From NCBI GenBank assembly GCA_964503715.1, contig CAZDAD010000002.1:1-64000 (forward strand): 64,000 nucleotides of DNA, given 5' to 3'. The notes below the pieces were generated by a model. The model saw nothing but the letters and a program-made list of their open reading frames with translations, had not been told where the DNA came from and did not search any database. This document shows positions 24,791-32,734 of the stretch, one piece after another (positions within the stretch are counted from its first letter, which is position 1; each line of letters opens with the position of its first letter). The translations under genes and the position numbers were made by a program. The DNA is from JARIHD01 sp964503715. GTDB lineage: Bacteria; Patescibacteriota; Saccharimonadia; Saccharimonadales; UBA4665.

Positions 24791-25246
24791 CTAGTTCTTT
24801 GTAATATTATTTTTATCTAGAACGACAACGTAATTTTTGTTGTCTTTTAGCTTAGATGTAATCACGGCTCGAGTGCACGGCTTTGTCTTGGCATCACAAG
24901 TGTCGCCGTCAGTGGCGCTAACTGAATAAGTGTAGGCATTCGTAGGAGATATGCCTTTTTCTTTCAAGCCCTGCTCTGTCGGATATGTAGCGTCGGACGT
25001 ATAGGTAGTCTTGAGTTTTTCGGCGAAAGTATCGATATCAGTATGAACGGCGATGTCTGTTTTGGTGGACTTTGAGTTATTGTTCTTGCTAGTTAGCGCC
25101 CTAAAGGCCCATATAATACCCCACACTAAAAGCGCCAGAACTAACAGAGCAACTATAGCTGCGATAATCTGCCTAATGCGTTGGCTGCGCTGATTCTCGG
25201 CGTATGTCTCACTGTATTCAGTGTACTCAGGGTAGTCTTTTTCCAT
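24791..25246 (-). CDS. Single-pass membrane protein, uncharacterised
   Basis: 151 aa. I place the start at ATG 25246 (MEKDYPEYTEY), because a -10 box (TATGAT) lies 6 nt before it and a longer frame upstream has a composition unlike a protein. The short Tyr/Glu-rich cytoplasmic tail is followed by one helix (IIAAIVALLVLALLVWGIIW, about residues 25-46) and an outer domain with two Cys eight residues apart, in which TYPTEQGLKEKGIS and CTRAVITSKL stand out. The plan resembles a pseudopilin-like or signal-anchored outer domain. No family recognised. Confidence 0.7.
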   Translation of the reverse strand: MEKDYPEYTEYSETYAENQRSQRIRQIIAAIVALLVLALLVWGIIWAFRALTSKNNNSKSTKTDIAVHTDIDTFAEKLKTTYTSDATYPTEQGLKEKGISPTNAYTYSVSATDGDTCDAKTKPCTRAVITSKLKDNKNYVVVLDKNNITKN

Positions 25247-25252
25247 AAGAAC

Positions 25253-25258
25253 ATCATA
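25253..25258 (-). promoter_or_regulatory. -10 box (TATGAT), leaderless
   Basis: TATGAT in the minus sense ends 6 nt before ATG 25246, and a TTGTCT 17 bp upstream gives a matching -35. Confidence 0.5.
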
Positions 25259-25311
25259 CCTCCTATTGTCAAGATAGACAAAAGCACTTTGAACCATACG
25301 GCAAATACGTC

Positions 25312-25317
25312 TATTAT
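25312..25317 (+). promoter_or_regulatory. -10 box (TATTAT), leaderless
   Basis: TATTAT ends 7 nt before ATG 25325 of the GH1 gene; the promoter is back to back with that of the leftward gene at 25246. Confidence 0.45.
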
Positions 25318-25324
25318 TAGAGGT

Positions 25325-26608
25325 ATGAAGGGTTTTCCAGAAGATTTTTTGTGGGGCGCGAGTACTGCGGCCTATCAGGTAGAGGGTGGTAATCATACGC
25401 AGTGGACTGAATGGGAACAAAAAACTGCTGAGCAGCGAGCTCAAACTGCTGAGCAGCGCTATAAACACCTTAGCGTCTGGCCAAGTATAAGGGCCCAGGC
25501 CGAAGACCCAAGCAACTACCTATGCTCGACCGCTGTTGACCACTACAATCGCTACAAAGAGGATTTTGACACGCTCAAGGGGCTAAACCTTAACTCTTTT
25601 AGATTTGGTATTGAGTGGGCACGACTACAGCCCAATCAGGGTGAATGGGACAACAAAGAAATTGAACACTACCGTCAGTACATAGCCGAGCTCAAACAGC
25701 GTGGCATCGAGCCTATCTTAAATATTTGGCACTGGACCATGCCGACTTGGTTTACGGACATGGGAGCCTTTGAGAGGCGTGAAAATATCAAATATCTCAC
25801 AGCTTTTGTCGAGAAGGTCATTGATGAATACGGCGATGAATTAAAATACGTGATTACTCTGAACGAACCCAACTCATACGCTTTTATAGGATATTTGCAG
25901 GGAATGTGGCCGCCACATCAAACGAACCCCCTACTCTTTCGTAGGGTGTACAAGAACTTGATGTGCGCCCATAAAGAGGCTTACCGTATCATCAAAAATT
26001 ATGCTCCACATGTGCAGGTTGGTATTGCTCAGAATATCGAATGGAGTCAGCCGCTCAGGAACACACCTTGGCACAAGTTGGTCGCACATACAACCAAATA
26101 TATTTGGGGCTGGTGGTTTTTGGATAAGATCAAGAATTATCAGGATTTTGTCGGCGTCAACTACTATATGGCTAATTTCTACAACTGGCGTGGACAGCAA
26201 AAGAATCCCAAGGATCCTCGCAGTGACTTGGGCTGGTACATGGATCCTAATTGTCTAGAGTTTGTTATCGAACAAGCTGCCGACAGATACAAAAAGCCCA
26301 TTATTGTTACTGAAAACGGTGTTGCCGAAGCGGCCGTGCCTGATGAAGCTCGCCAGTGGTGGCTTGAGGAAACTATCGGTGCCATGTCCCGTGCAATCGA
26401 GTCAGGAGTGGAACTCAAAGGCTACATGCACTGGAGCCTGCTAGATAATTTTGAGTGGGCTGAGGGCTTTTGGCCGAAGTTTGGTCTAGTGGCTGTCGAT
26501 CGAGCCACAATGCAGCGGACAGTCAAGCCTAGTGCCAATTGGCTTGCTAGCAAACTAGGCGAACAATACAGTACAGACTTGGAAGACGAAACTAAGTCGA
26601 CTACTTGA
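25325..26608 (+). CDS. GH1 family glycoside hydrolase (beta-glucosidase-like)
   Basis: Retaining beta-glycosidase, probably splitting beta-linked disaccharides or aryl glycosides in the cytoplasm (no signal peptide). 427 aa from ATG 25325 (MKGFPEDFLWGASTAAYQVE), the usual GH1 opening. The acid/base Glu is in ITLNEPNS (about E181), the nucleophile Glu in IIVTENGVAE (about E330), and the aglycone/glycone wall in LLDNFEWAEGF. A short in-frame duplication (TAEQR twice) sits in the loop after the first strand. Saccharibacteria are sugar fermenters, so it may feed glycolysis. Exact substrate cannot be read. Confidence 0.92.
   Translation: MKGFPEDFLWGASTAAYQVEGGNHTQWTEWEQKTAEQRAQTAEQRYKHLSVWPSIRAQAEDPSNYLCSTAVDHYNRYKEDFDTLKGLNLNSFRFGIEWARLQPNQGEWDNKEIEHYRQYIAELKQRGIEPILNIWHWTMPTWFTDMGAFERRENIKYLTAFVEKVIDEYGDELKYVITLNEPNSYAFIGYLQGMWPPHQTNPLLFRRVYKNLMCAHKEAYRIIKNYAPHVQVGIAQNIEWSQPLRNTPWHKLVAHTTKYIWGWWFLDKIKNYQDFVGVNYYMANFYNWRGQQKNPKDPRSDLGWYMDPNCLEFVIEQAADRYKKPIIVTENGVAEAAVPDEARQWWLEETIGAMSRAIESGVELKGYMHWSLLDNFEWAEGFWPKFGLVAVDRATMQRTVKPSANWLASKLGEQYSTDLEDETKSTT
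25422..25458 (+). repeat. Short in-frame tandem repeat in GH1 gene
   Basis: The 16-mer AAACTGCTGAGCAGCG occurs at 25422-25437 and 25443-25458 (period 21 bp, seven codons), duplicating T-A-E-Q-R in a surface loop. Confidence 0.8.
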
Positions 26609-27593
26609 TAGAAATTTGCTCGATAGGAGTCTTTGAGAAGTTCCAGTAGTCGATTGGTTCACCCTTTAGATAGGACTTCACGGCGCTGTTAAGCACCCTA
26701 GCCCTAAATTGTCTAAAGGCCATTTTGTCCTTTGGCCAAGATGGGTCAACTCCTTCCCAATCGGATACTGCCCAGGCACTCTTGATCAGCAAAAACTCTT
26801 CTAGGTATTTGCTTGGCCTTTCTAGCCCTGCCTTAGCGGCAATGTCGTCAATCACTTTGTCGCTGTGGGCAATCTGGTCACGAGTAGTCTTATAGGCGAC
26901 TGGATACCTGGATTCGTAGTCCGTGAACCATCCCCCACCCCATCGAGCTGAAATCAGGGTGTCATAACCAATCGGGCCAAAGCCATATAGCTCAAAATCA
27001 ATTATCCCACGCTCCATCACATTGTATGGGTTAAGGTCGTGTTGGATTATTCCCATCGGCGCGTCTTTGAGCCTCTCAACTGCAAGATTGAGCGCTTTTT
27101 GGTACTCCTTGTCGCTGTAGCCAAAGTAAGAGTAATTCCATTCGACCATGTTCTCTGTGAACAAAGTGTTTATAAACTCGGTTGGCGATATGCTGCTCTT
27201 GTTCTCTGCTCGAGTCTGGGCATCTGCGTACTTTGACATAACACCCAAGTAGTCACCAAAAGTCTCATCAGACACCTTGCCGTCACAGGTGTATTCACGA
27301 GCAAATTTCTTATGAAATGGCTCCGTCCCTACCGATGTTTCTGTAAAAAACCACTTCCCATCAGGCAATTCACCATAGCCTAGAACTTCGGGTACAGGAA
27401 AACCTCGCCTAGACAGAGACATTGTATGATTTTGCTCTAGTAGAGCTATTTCTTTCGGCCCAATGCGACCGTATTTTTGGTTGTCCAGAGACACTGCTAC
27501 CACGCATTCTTTGCGCAGACGCGGCTTAATCTCAACGAATTGCTCTCCGCCCAGATTCCATGTCTTTATCGCTGACTTCTCTGGCTGCTTCAT
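26601..27593 (-). CDS. APH/choline-kinase-like phosphotransferase
   Basis: 330 aa, a small-molecule kinase of the aminoglycoside-phosphotransferase fold. The catalytic loop is IIQHDLNPYNVM (Asp with the metal-binding Asn five residues on), and the metal Asp is in GIIDFELYGFG. The N-terminal lobe has a beta hairpin and IALLEQN in the place of the alpha-C helix; FTETSVGTEPF is at the hinge. The substrate could be a sugar, choline, an amino alcohol or an antibiotic. It overlaps the convergent GH1 gene by 8 bp and lies 59 bp after the SagB-like gene, with its own leaderless -10, so it may or may not belong to the RiPP operon. Confidence 0.8.
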   Translation of the reverse strand: MKQPEKSAIKTWNLGGEQFVEIKPRLRKECVVAVSLDNQKYGRIGPKEIALLEQNHTMSLSRRGFPVPEVLGYGELPDGKWFFTETSVGTEPFHKKFAREYTCDGKVSDETFGDYLGVMSKYADAQTRAENKSSISPTEFINTLFTENMVEWNYSYFGYSDKEYQKALNLAVERLKDAPMGIIQHDLNPYNVMERGIIDFELYGFGPIGYDTLISARWGGGWFTDYESRYPVAYKTTRDQIAHSDKVIDDIAAKAGLERPSKYLEEFLLIKSAWAVSDWEGVDPSWPKDKMAFRQFRARVLNSAVKSYLKGEPIDYWNFSKTPIEQISIK

Positions 27594-27601
27594 ACTTTTA
27601 A

Positions 27602-27607
27602 AGTATA
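27602..27607 (-). promoter_or_regulatory. -10 box (TATACT), leaderless
   Basis: TATACT in the minus sense ends 8 nt before ATG 27593. Confidence 0.4.
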
Positions 27608-27651
27608 AGTATAATATCGCTCAAGCGCCACCGTAATGTGCCAAAATAAAA

Positions 27652-28371
27652 CTATTTGCTGTGGCCCACCAGGTATCCAAGGACTACCATCGCCTCTGTT
27701 TGCTCAAGACCCAGCACCCTTTTCCAGTACTCGTCGTGCATACCACCCACTGCGACGCCACTCATGTTTTTTGAAGAAGCTATGTTGAGTGCTAATTGTT
27801 GCATGGCAGCTCCAGCTTCAAGCATAGAGAACCTTCCACCCCTTTCGCCGTATTTAGCGGTTGCTCGGTTTGGAAAAGATACAAATACAATAATTGCACT
27901 CGGAGAACCAGCAGTTTTTATGCTCGCATAATCTTGCGCTTCTTCCCAACTCGGAGCCCTCTTGGGTAGTTGAACTAGGCCGTGCTCTACACTATCGTAA
28001 TAAAGTACTTGTCCGCTATAATCTTTTACATCAAACGCTACACAGAATACTTCTGTCGTATATGTTGCCCCCGCCGAAGGGTAAGAGCGATGTTCTATAC
28101 CATTCCATGCGAAGAAGCTGGACATAACGAGCGATAACTCTTTTGTAGACATAGTCCGACCACTGAAAGATCTTTCACTTTTTCTGACTTGCGCCACCTT
28201 GTTGATTGGGGATTTGGCCATGGGTAGCTTGAGGGATCTGACAGGATACTCCAGTGATAGCTTTTTGTCGTTACTACTATAATTATTGAACCGTTTTGCA
28301 AACTCTTTGGAGTTGAACTTATCTAACTTAGACGCTTCCCAGAATCTGTCGAAAAAAGTTTCTTCTTCCAT
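27652..28371 (-). CDS. SagB-like FMN-dependent azoline dehydrogenase
   Basis: Nitroreductase-fold enzyme expected to oxidise azolines (from Cys/Ser/Thr) to azoles in a RiPP precursor, using FMN. 239 aa. The family opening RKSERSFSGRTMSTKEL (residues about 63-80) provides the phosphate-binding Arg/Ser; then comes the SagB/ThcOx signature RSYPSAGATYTTEVF near 96-110 and YDSVEHGLVQL. The C-terminal part has FSMLEAGAAMQQLALNI and GVAVGGMHDEY. It starts two bases after the YcaO stop, so the two are co-transcribed. In streptolysin S the homologous SagB works in a complex with SagC and SagD. Confidence 0.88.
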   Translation of the reverse strand: MEEETFFDRFWEASKLDKFNSKEFAKRFNNYSSNDKKLSLEYPVRSLKLPMAKSPINKVAQVRKSERSFSGRTMSTKELSLVMSSFFAWNGIEHRSYPSAGATYTTEVFCVAFDVKDYSGQVLYYDSVEHGLVQLPKRAPSWEEAQDYASIKTAGSPSAIIVFVSFPNRATAKYGERGGRFSMLEAGAAMQQLALNIASSKNMSGVAVGGMHDEYWKRVLGLEQTEAMVVLGYLVGHSK

Positions 28372-28373
28372 AA

Positions 28374-29639
28374 CTATCCTAGCGGGTGTGGTAGTTTATT
28401 GGGGAAAACAATCCCCTCCGATGCCCAAGGGTATCTCGACGCAAGCTTATCCTCAATGTTACCAATTAGCGGCCAATTCTGATGAGCAAAAATCGATGCC
28501 ATATCTGGTGACACCGCTCGGACTACTCGGATGCCTAGTTGATGACAGTCAATGGTCGACATATCTCTGTAGTATAACCCAATGCCTTTCTTGGCTAACT
28601 GTCTCATAACGGTTTCTAGTGCGGCGCTCGGAGCAACTTGCTTTCCATCTCTAGTGACAGGCAGTATGATATTTCGATTTCTGAACATCGGTAGGTTATG
28701 CCATTCCTCGGGATGAACCGTGTAATATATGGCATGGTCATCAAAGTTGTTGACATTATCGGGTGTTGCCAACGAAGATGTGTCAGCGTGTTTTTCGTAT
28801 ATCCCCGCAAACAATACCCCCTGGTTCCATTCGAGAAAGGCCTTGTCTAGGGCTGCACTGGCGGTCTCGCGACATGCTACGCCGAGGGAATATCGCCACC
28901 TACCCTGCTTCGGGATGCCACCAGCGACTGCAATAACTGGGAACGGGCTATATTCAGGAGTCAAATCAAATGCCCATACTTCACCGTTTAGGGTTTTTAC
29001 CTGCTCAGCTTTGTCTGTGGGGACTTTGATGGACCTTGCGGGAACACTATGCATCCAAGTAATCATTAGTGCATCTCTTTCGATTAGCTCCTGGATTGCT
29101 CTTAGTAGAGCGATTATGTGCGTTGGTCCTGCCGCTAGACCCGATGACGTAGGCGCGCCTGTCTGGAAGTCATCCCTTAGTGCGACTAGAGGGTGCGGCA
29201 CCCAATATTCCTTATTGTCAGCCAACCTAAAAATATTTGTGTACAGACAAGTATCTTTGTATAAATTGCCAAAAGGAAATGATGGGTCTTCTCTCTGTTG
29301 TCTGCTAAAAAGGCACCACTTTTCGGGATCAATTCTTGAGTCTGGCTGAATAGTCGTCTTCGATTTGAGGGGTAGCTGCTTTATTGTTGCTGCATACCTT
29401 TCGATTGACTCACCTATGGCCGCAAGTTTGGCTTCATCAACCTCATACCCTACGCCACCTGATGCGCTCTCCCATGGGGAAATTATCGAGCTAGGTACAC
29501 CCATATGAACAATGCCTGTCAGGTCGCTCATCGACGTTATGGCACGCTGTGGTTCAAGCGTTATGCCGTGCCTATTATTGGCCGCTTGTAGTAGGAGGCG
29601 TTGGCTGAGGGGTATCGTCATCGTGTTGAATGTTTTCAC
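28374..29639 (-). CDS. YcaO-domain azoline-forming cyclodehydratase (SagD-like)
   Basis: ATP-dependent enzyme expected to cyclise Cys/Ser/Thr side chains onto the peptide backbone. 421 aa. YcaO landmarks are GESIERYA (76-83), SSGLAAG (165-171) and AIQELIERDA (181-190), which supply the ATP/Mg acidic residues; the C-terminus is Pro-rich (FPNKLPHPLG), recalling the proline-rich end needed by azoline-forming YcaO proteins. The annotated ATG gives a 65-bp overlap with the upstream poly-Cys gene; MTIPLSQ at 29621 is an alternative start. It lies between the precursor-like gene and the dehydrogenase. Confidence 0.92.
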   Translation of the reverse strand: MKTFNTMTIPLSQRLLLQAANNRHGITLEPQRAITSMSDLTGIVHMGVPSSIISPWESASGGVGYEVDEAKLAAIGESIERYAATIKQLPLKSKTTIQPDSRIDPEKWCLFSRQQREDPSFPFGNLYKDTCLYTNIFRLADNKEYWVPHPLVALRDDFQTGAPTSSGLAAGPTHIIALLRAIQELIERDALMITWMHSVPARSIKVPTDKAEQVKTLNGEVWAFDLTPEYSPFPVIAVAGGIPKQGRWRYSLGVACRETASAALDKAFLEWNQGVLFAGIYEKHADTSSLATPDNVNNFDDHAIYYTVHPEEWHNLPMFRNRNIILPVTRDGKQVAPSAALETVMRQLAKKGIGLYYRDMSTIDCHQLGIRVVRAVSPDMASIFAHQNWPLIGNIEDKLASRYPWASEGIVFPNKLPHPLG

Positions 29640-30294
29640 TGGCTGTTGGTCGTATAACTAACCCAGCACCTGCGTTGTCTGATGCACCTGACTGGCCTGG
29701 CTCTGATACCTCTTCATCGACATAGTCTTTTGCGATTCGTTTGTGATACCAAACCGATATCCAGCCTACGATTATTGGTATGGATATCAAGTAGATGATT
29801 CCACCAACACCAGTAAAAACCAATGGAGCTACAAGTAATGCTTCTCCAATTACTGCGACTGCAATAAGCCCAGTTATCTGGACTGCTCTCATTAGCGGAT
29901 ACTCTATCTTGACACTTGAATAAAGAAACCACAGGGTTAACAGGGGCACAATGAACACTAGTGGTATCAAATATGCTAGGCCTGCATCGCTACAGGAGTT
30001 GAGCGGCTGAGTAATGTCAGTTATGCATCCGCCAAGAGCAATGTTTATTATCCAATACCCCATATATACTAGGACTGCCACAATCGGTACGAATAGTGCA
30101 GCAAGCACCGTCAGTAGGTGGCGGTTTTTTACCTGATGGAGCTCACCTTCTTTGCCAATTTTTTGGGCCAAGAGCGAAGATGTCGATATCGTTGTTGCCA
30201 GACAACAGCAGCAACAGCAACACGAAGAACAGGTGGGCGTAGCTACAGCGCTAGAAAGTCTATCTTTATCAAACTGAGTCGGCAGCGCTTTCAT
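29575..30294 (-). CDS. Poly-Cys membrane protein: candidate membrane-fused RiPP precursor
   Basis: 239 aa. Residues 1-21 are polar and leader-like; residues 22-40 read Cys-Ser-Ser followed by seven Cys (25-31) and then LATTISTSS, a composition like the streptolysin S core. After a short basic stretch come four hydrophobic helices (about 59-85, 106-127, 137-160, 163-183) and a Pro/Thr/Ser-rich acidic tail. The Cys run uses mixed TGT and TGC codons, so it is not simple slippage. It sits one base after the leader-binding gene and overlaps the YcaO gene. Alternatives: a metal-binding or immunity/export protein with an unrelated Cys patch. The fusion is unusual for a RiPP precursor. Confidence 0.75.
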   Translation of the reverse strand: MKALPTQFDKDRLSSAVATPTCSSCCCCCCCLATTISTSSLLAQKIGKEGELHQVKNRHLLTVLAALFVPIVAVLVYMGYWIINIALGGCITDITQPLNSCSDAGLAYLIPLVFIVPLLTLWFLYSSVKIEYPLMRAVQITGLIAVAVIGEALLVAPLVFTGVGGIIYLISIPIIVGWISVWYHKRIAKDYVDEEVSEPGQSGASDNAGAGLVIRPTASENIQHDDDTPQPTPPTTSGQ

Positions 30295-30295
30295 A

Positions 30296-31063
30296 CTACA
30301 ACCATGGTAATGCTAATACTCCAGTGCCGTCAATCTCGTTTACTGTGCAGACTGGACATAAAGGCACCTTTAATAGCTGGTTCTTTGCAATTTTTCTGTC
30401 TTCTAGGTTCCAACTAACAGTAGAATTACACAGGCTAGTGTCATTATTGGCAATTCTGCGGAGCTCAATCTTGACTAACTCCGAGGCCACTTCGATCAGT
30501 TCGTCAGTCGCTCGCGGCTTTGTTGGTGGCTGCTCGTCTCCCCACCTTTTGGTAATTCTTCCTTGGAGACATGCAATGCATGCTGTCTCCCCAGGAAACA
30601 CAAGCGGACCTACAGATATTGTGTTTCTGTATGCTACATCAACAAATAGATGAGGCACTTTTATGTCAATGTAATCAATTTTTTCGAGTAGATCAGATAA
30701 AGTGCTAGTTGTTCTGATCAGCACTAATAAATTTGCTTTACTGGAGTCCGAAATCGGTCCGAGATTAAGCTTGTTGGGGTCGCCGATAACCGATATAAGT
30801 AGCTTTGGCTCCTTGTGCAGAACTGGGACAATAACCTCGGCGGCGACCAACTCTTCGAATACTGGCTGCTCCTGAGCGGGCACATTAGACCGCAAAAAAT
30901 CTTTACCTGACTTCAGTGATGCCAGGAATGACTCCCTAGAGTCAGACAATCCGACTTCATATATAGCATCTGCCCCGCCCGATACAATCAGTGAGTTATT
31001 ATTTTGTCTTATCTTCCAACCTGGAGATAGCTTAAATTTCGTTGGAGTTCCCTGCTTTGTCAT
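30296..31063 (-). CDS. RiPP leader-binding E1/ThiF-like cyclodehydratase partner (SagC-like)
   Basis: 255 aa from ATG 31063. Residues about 8-82 (FKLSPGWKIRQ...EELVAAEVIVPV) look like the winged-helix RiPP recognition element. The rest is the Ocin-ThiF-like domain with SVGPLVFPGETACIACLQGR and two CxxC pairs (C162/C165, C236/C239) for the structural zinc seen in this family. It lacks an ATP-binding GxGxxG, as expected for a non-adenylating partner that presents the leader to YcaO. First gene of the leftward RiPP operon; a -10-like TATACT lies 13 nt upstream, and the promoter is divergent with that of the Fic gene. Confidence 0.85.
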   Translation of the reverse strand: MTKQGTPTKFKLSPGWKIRQNNNSLIVSGGADAIYEVGLSDSRESFLASLKSGKDFLRSNVPAQEQPVFEELVAAEVIVPVLHKEPKLLISVIGDPNKLNLGPISDSSKANLLVLIRTTSTLSDLLEKIDYIDIKVPHLFVDVAYRNTISVGPLVFPGETACIACLQGRITKRWGDEQPPTKPRATDELIEVASELVKIELRRIANNDTSLCNSTVSWNLEDRKIAKNQLLKVPLCPVCTVNEIDGTGVLALPWL

Positions 31064-31094
31064 AACAATGTCTTTAAGTATACACATTCTTGTG

Positions 31095-31127
31095 AATATG
31101 AACAGTTTTATATATAATGTTCATATT
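31095..31127. promoter_or_regulatory. Operator-like inverted repeat over the Fic promoter
   Basis: AATATGAAC (31095-31103) and GTTCATATT (31119-31127) are perfect inverted 9-mers 15 bp apart. TATAAT (31113-31118) fills the end of the spacer, directly abutting the right arm, so a dimeric regulator bound here would block the -10. The repeat also lies just upstream of the leftward RiPP operon and could control both. Confidence 0.65.
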
Positions 31128-31139
31128 GGAGCATGTGAT

Positions 31140-32279
31140 ATGAACGAATTTAAAATTGGGCAATACGTAAAACAACCCCAGGGATTCAAGGCTTTTATAC
31201 CAAACGACTTTCCGCCCAGAGGAGATATTCATCTAAATACCAGAATAACTTCCAAGCATACTGAAGCGATTCGATTGTTGGGCAAGCTTGATGGTATTAC
31301 TTTCTTGCTTCCAGATAAAGACTGGTTCCTTGCTATGTTTATCCGTAAAGATGCCTCGTCGTCTAGTCAAATTGAGGGCACGAATGCCACTATGATGGAT
31401 TCCATCGAAAGAGAAAATGTCGAGCCAAGCAGCTCATTGCCTGCCGACGTTGATGATATTATCCACTACATTAAAGCTCTAAACTATGGTCTAGAGAGAG
31501 CCGCCAGTTTCCCCTTCACTCTTAGATTTATTTGTGAACTGCATGAAAAGCTTATGACAGATGCCCGCATAACCAATTCACCGTTCCCTGGTGAGTTTCA
31601 CACAAAGCAAAATTGGGTTTCGGGTACACGACCCGATAATGCTCGGTATGTTCCACCTCCAGTGCAAGAGATGAAAAGAGCCTTAAGCCAACTGGAAAAG
31701 TTTATCCATAAGGATGACAAATTTTTGCCTCTCATTAAAGCTGCACTGCTTCATGCACAGTTTGAGACAATTCACCCTTTCAATGATGGGAACGGTCGCA
31801 CGGGGCGCATGCTGATAACTATGTACTTATGGTATGAGAAGCTTCTAGAAATGCCCATACTATACCTTTCGTCTTATTTCAAACAGAACCAGTCGCTATA
31901 TTACGAGAAGCTTGAGGGCTACCACAACAACAATGTTATCGAATGGGTAGAGTTTTTCCTTGATGGTGTTATCGAAGTATCTAACTCGGCAATTTCAATA
32001 TGTGCCGAAATTGCCAAGCTTCGTGAACGTGACATGGCCAGGATCCAGAAACTGAACCGAACTTCTTCAGGGGCAACATTGAAAATACTCGAGAACCTTT
32101 ACAAGATGCCTATCGTTGGAATTGCTGACATTGTGAAGTGGACTGGCTATACGGACAAGGGCGGCTATTTGGCCATAGGTCGGCTGGTGGCAATGGGTAT
32201 CCTTGTGCCTACGAAGATTGGAGACACCGTCTACGCCCAAAAATGGGTTTATAAAGACTATGTTGAGCTATTTGAATAG
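31140..32279 (+). CDS. Fic-domain protein with N-terminal inhibitory helix and C-terminal winged helix
   Basis: Predicted AMP-transferase (or related nucleotidyl transfer) of 379 aa. The Fic motif HPFNDGNGRTGR begins at about H212. The inhibitory motif S/T-x-x-x-E-G is seen as SSQIEG with E79, the class II arrangement in which the N-terminal helix auto-inhibits the active site. The C-terminal 80 residues (MPIVGIADIVKWTGYTDKGG) form a winged-helix-like DNA-binding region. Start at ATG 31140 follows GGAG at 8 nt. A perfect inverted repeat over its promoter suggests autoregulation. Targets are unknown. Confidence 0.9.
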   Translation: MNEFKIGQYVKQPQGFKAFIPNDFPPRGDIHLNTRITSKHTEAIRLLGKLDGITFLLPDKDWFLAMFIRKDASSSSQIEGTNATMMDSIERENVEPSSSLPADVDDIIHYIKALNYGLERAASFPFTLRFICELHEKLMTDARITNSPFPGEFHTKQNWVSGTRPDNARYVPPPVQEMKRALSQLEKFIHKDDKFLPLIKAALLHAQFETIHPFNDGNGRTGRMLITMYLWYEKLLEMPILYLSSYFKQNQSLYYEKLEGYHNNNVIEWVEFFLDGVIEVSNSAISICAEIAKLRERDMARIQKLNRTSSGATLKILENLYKMPIVGIADIVKWTGYTDKGGYLAIGRLVAMGILVPTKIGDTVYAQKWVYKDYVELFE

Positions 32280-32386
32280 GCCATGGTCTTAAGCCAAACA
32301 AAAACCCTCATTTTCAATAATAAGGGCTTCTACTGCACTTTCGCTAAATTGTCTTATCCTGAAAAGAAGTCGCTGTTAATTCAACT

Positions 32387-32463
32387 TGGTACACCCGGCA
32401 GGATTCGAACCTACGACCTTTGGCTCCGCAAGCCAACGCTCTATCCAGCTGAGCTACGGGTGC
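32387..32463 (-). tRNA. tRNA-Arg (anticodon GCG)
   Basis: 77 nt with encoded CCA. Acceptor stem GCACCCG pairs with CGGGTGT (one G-T pair), the D arm is TAGCTCAGCTGGATAGAGC, the anticodon loop TTGCGGA reads GCG (arginine CGC), and the T arm has GGTTCGAATCC. GCG rather than the common ACG for the CGN box is noteworthy. Confidence 0.93.
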
Positions 32464-32544
32464 TCAAGATAAGTAACAGGGGTAATGATACCATAGGGAG
32501 GCATAAAATACTAGTCTAACATTCCGCCACGCAACACCTTGCGG

Positions 32545-32550
32545 TATAAT
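32545..32550 (+). promoter_or_regulatory. -10 box of tRNA-Ser(CGA)
   Basis: TATAAT lies 15 nt before the tRNA 5' end, a usual distance for a short leader. No clear -35 was seen. Confidence 0.5.
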
Positions 32551-32565
32551 ACCGCTGTTGGCGAT

Positions 32566-32656
32566 GGAGAGGTCGCATAGTTGGTCTAGTGCGCCGCACT
32601 CGAAATGCGGTATAGGGGCAACTCTATCGAGGGTTCGAATCCCTCCCTCTCCGCCA
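32566..32656 (+). tRNA. tRNA-Ser (anticodon CGA)
   Basis: 91 nt with encoded CCA: acceptor GGAGAGG/CCTCTCC, anticodon loop CTCGAAA (CGA, serine TCG), long variable arm and standard T arm. It is the third serine tRNA in the window, all with long variable arms. Confidence 0.96.
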
Positions 32657-32664
32657 CAGGCTAC

Positions 32665-32690
32665 ACTCCTCACACAGAGGAGTTTTTTAT
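32665..32690 (+). terminator. Terminator after tRNA-Ser(CGA)
   Basis: ACTCCTC (32665-32671) pairs with GAGGAGT (32677-32683) around ACACA, followed by a T run. Confidence 0.85.
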
Positions 32691-32722
32691 TCTATGTGAT
32701 TGCGCACGCCACCGAGAACTAG

Positions 32723-32728
32723 TATTAT
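32723..32728 (+). promoter_or_regulatory. -10 box (TATTAT), leaderless
   Basis: TATTAT ends 6 nt before ATG 32735 of the XRE-HAD gene; no ribosome site fits in the gap. Confidence 0.5.
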
Positions 32729-32734
32729 AAGGCT

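Noticed and set aside
26601..27593. APH-like kinase as a certain member of the RiPP operon
   Set aside because: It lies 59 bp after the SagB-like gene and has its own -10 box; membership is possible but not shown, so it is not counted in the operon.
28729..29349. 206-codon plus-strand frame antisense to the YcaO gene
   Set aside because: The opposite strand encodes a protein with all YcaO motifs; the antisense product shows no domain and no start signal.
32283..32673. Frames of 78 (+) and 69 (-) codons over tRNA-Arg and tRNA-Ser
   Set aside because: Same artefact: conserved-looking peptides come from antisense or sense translation of tRNA genes.
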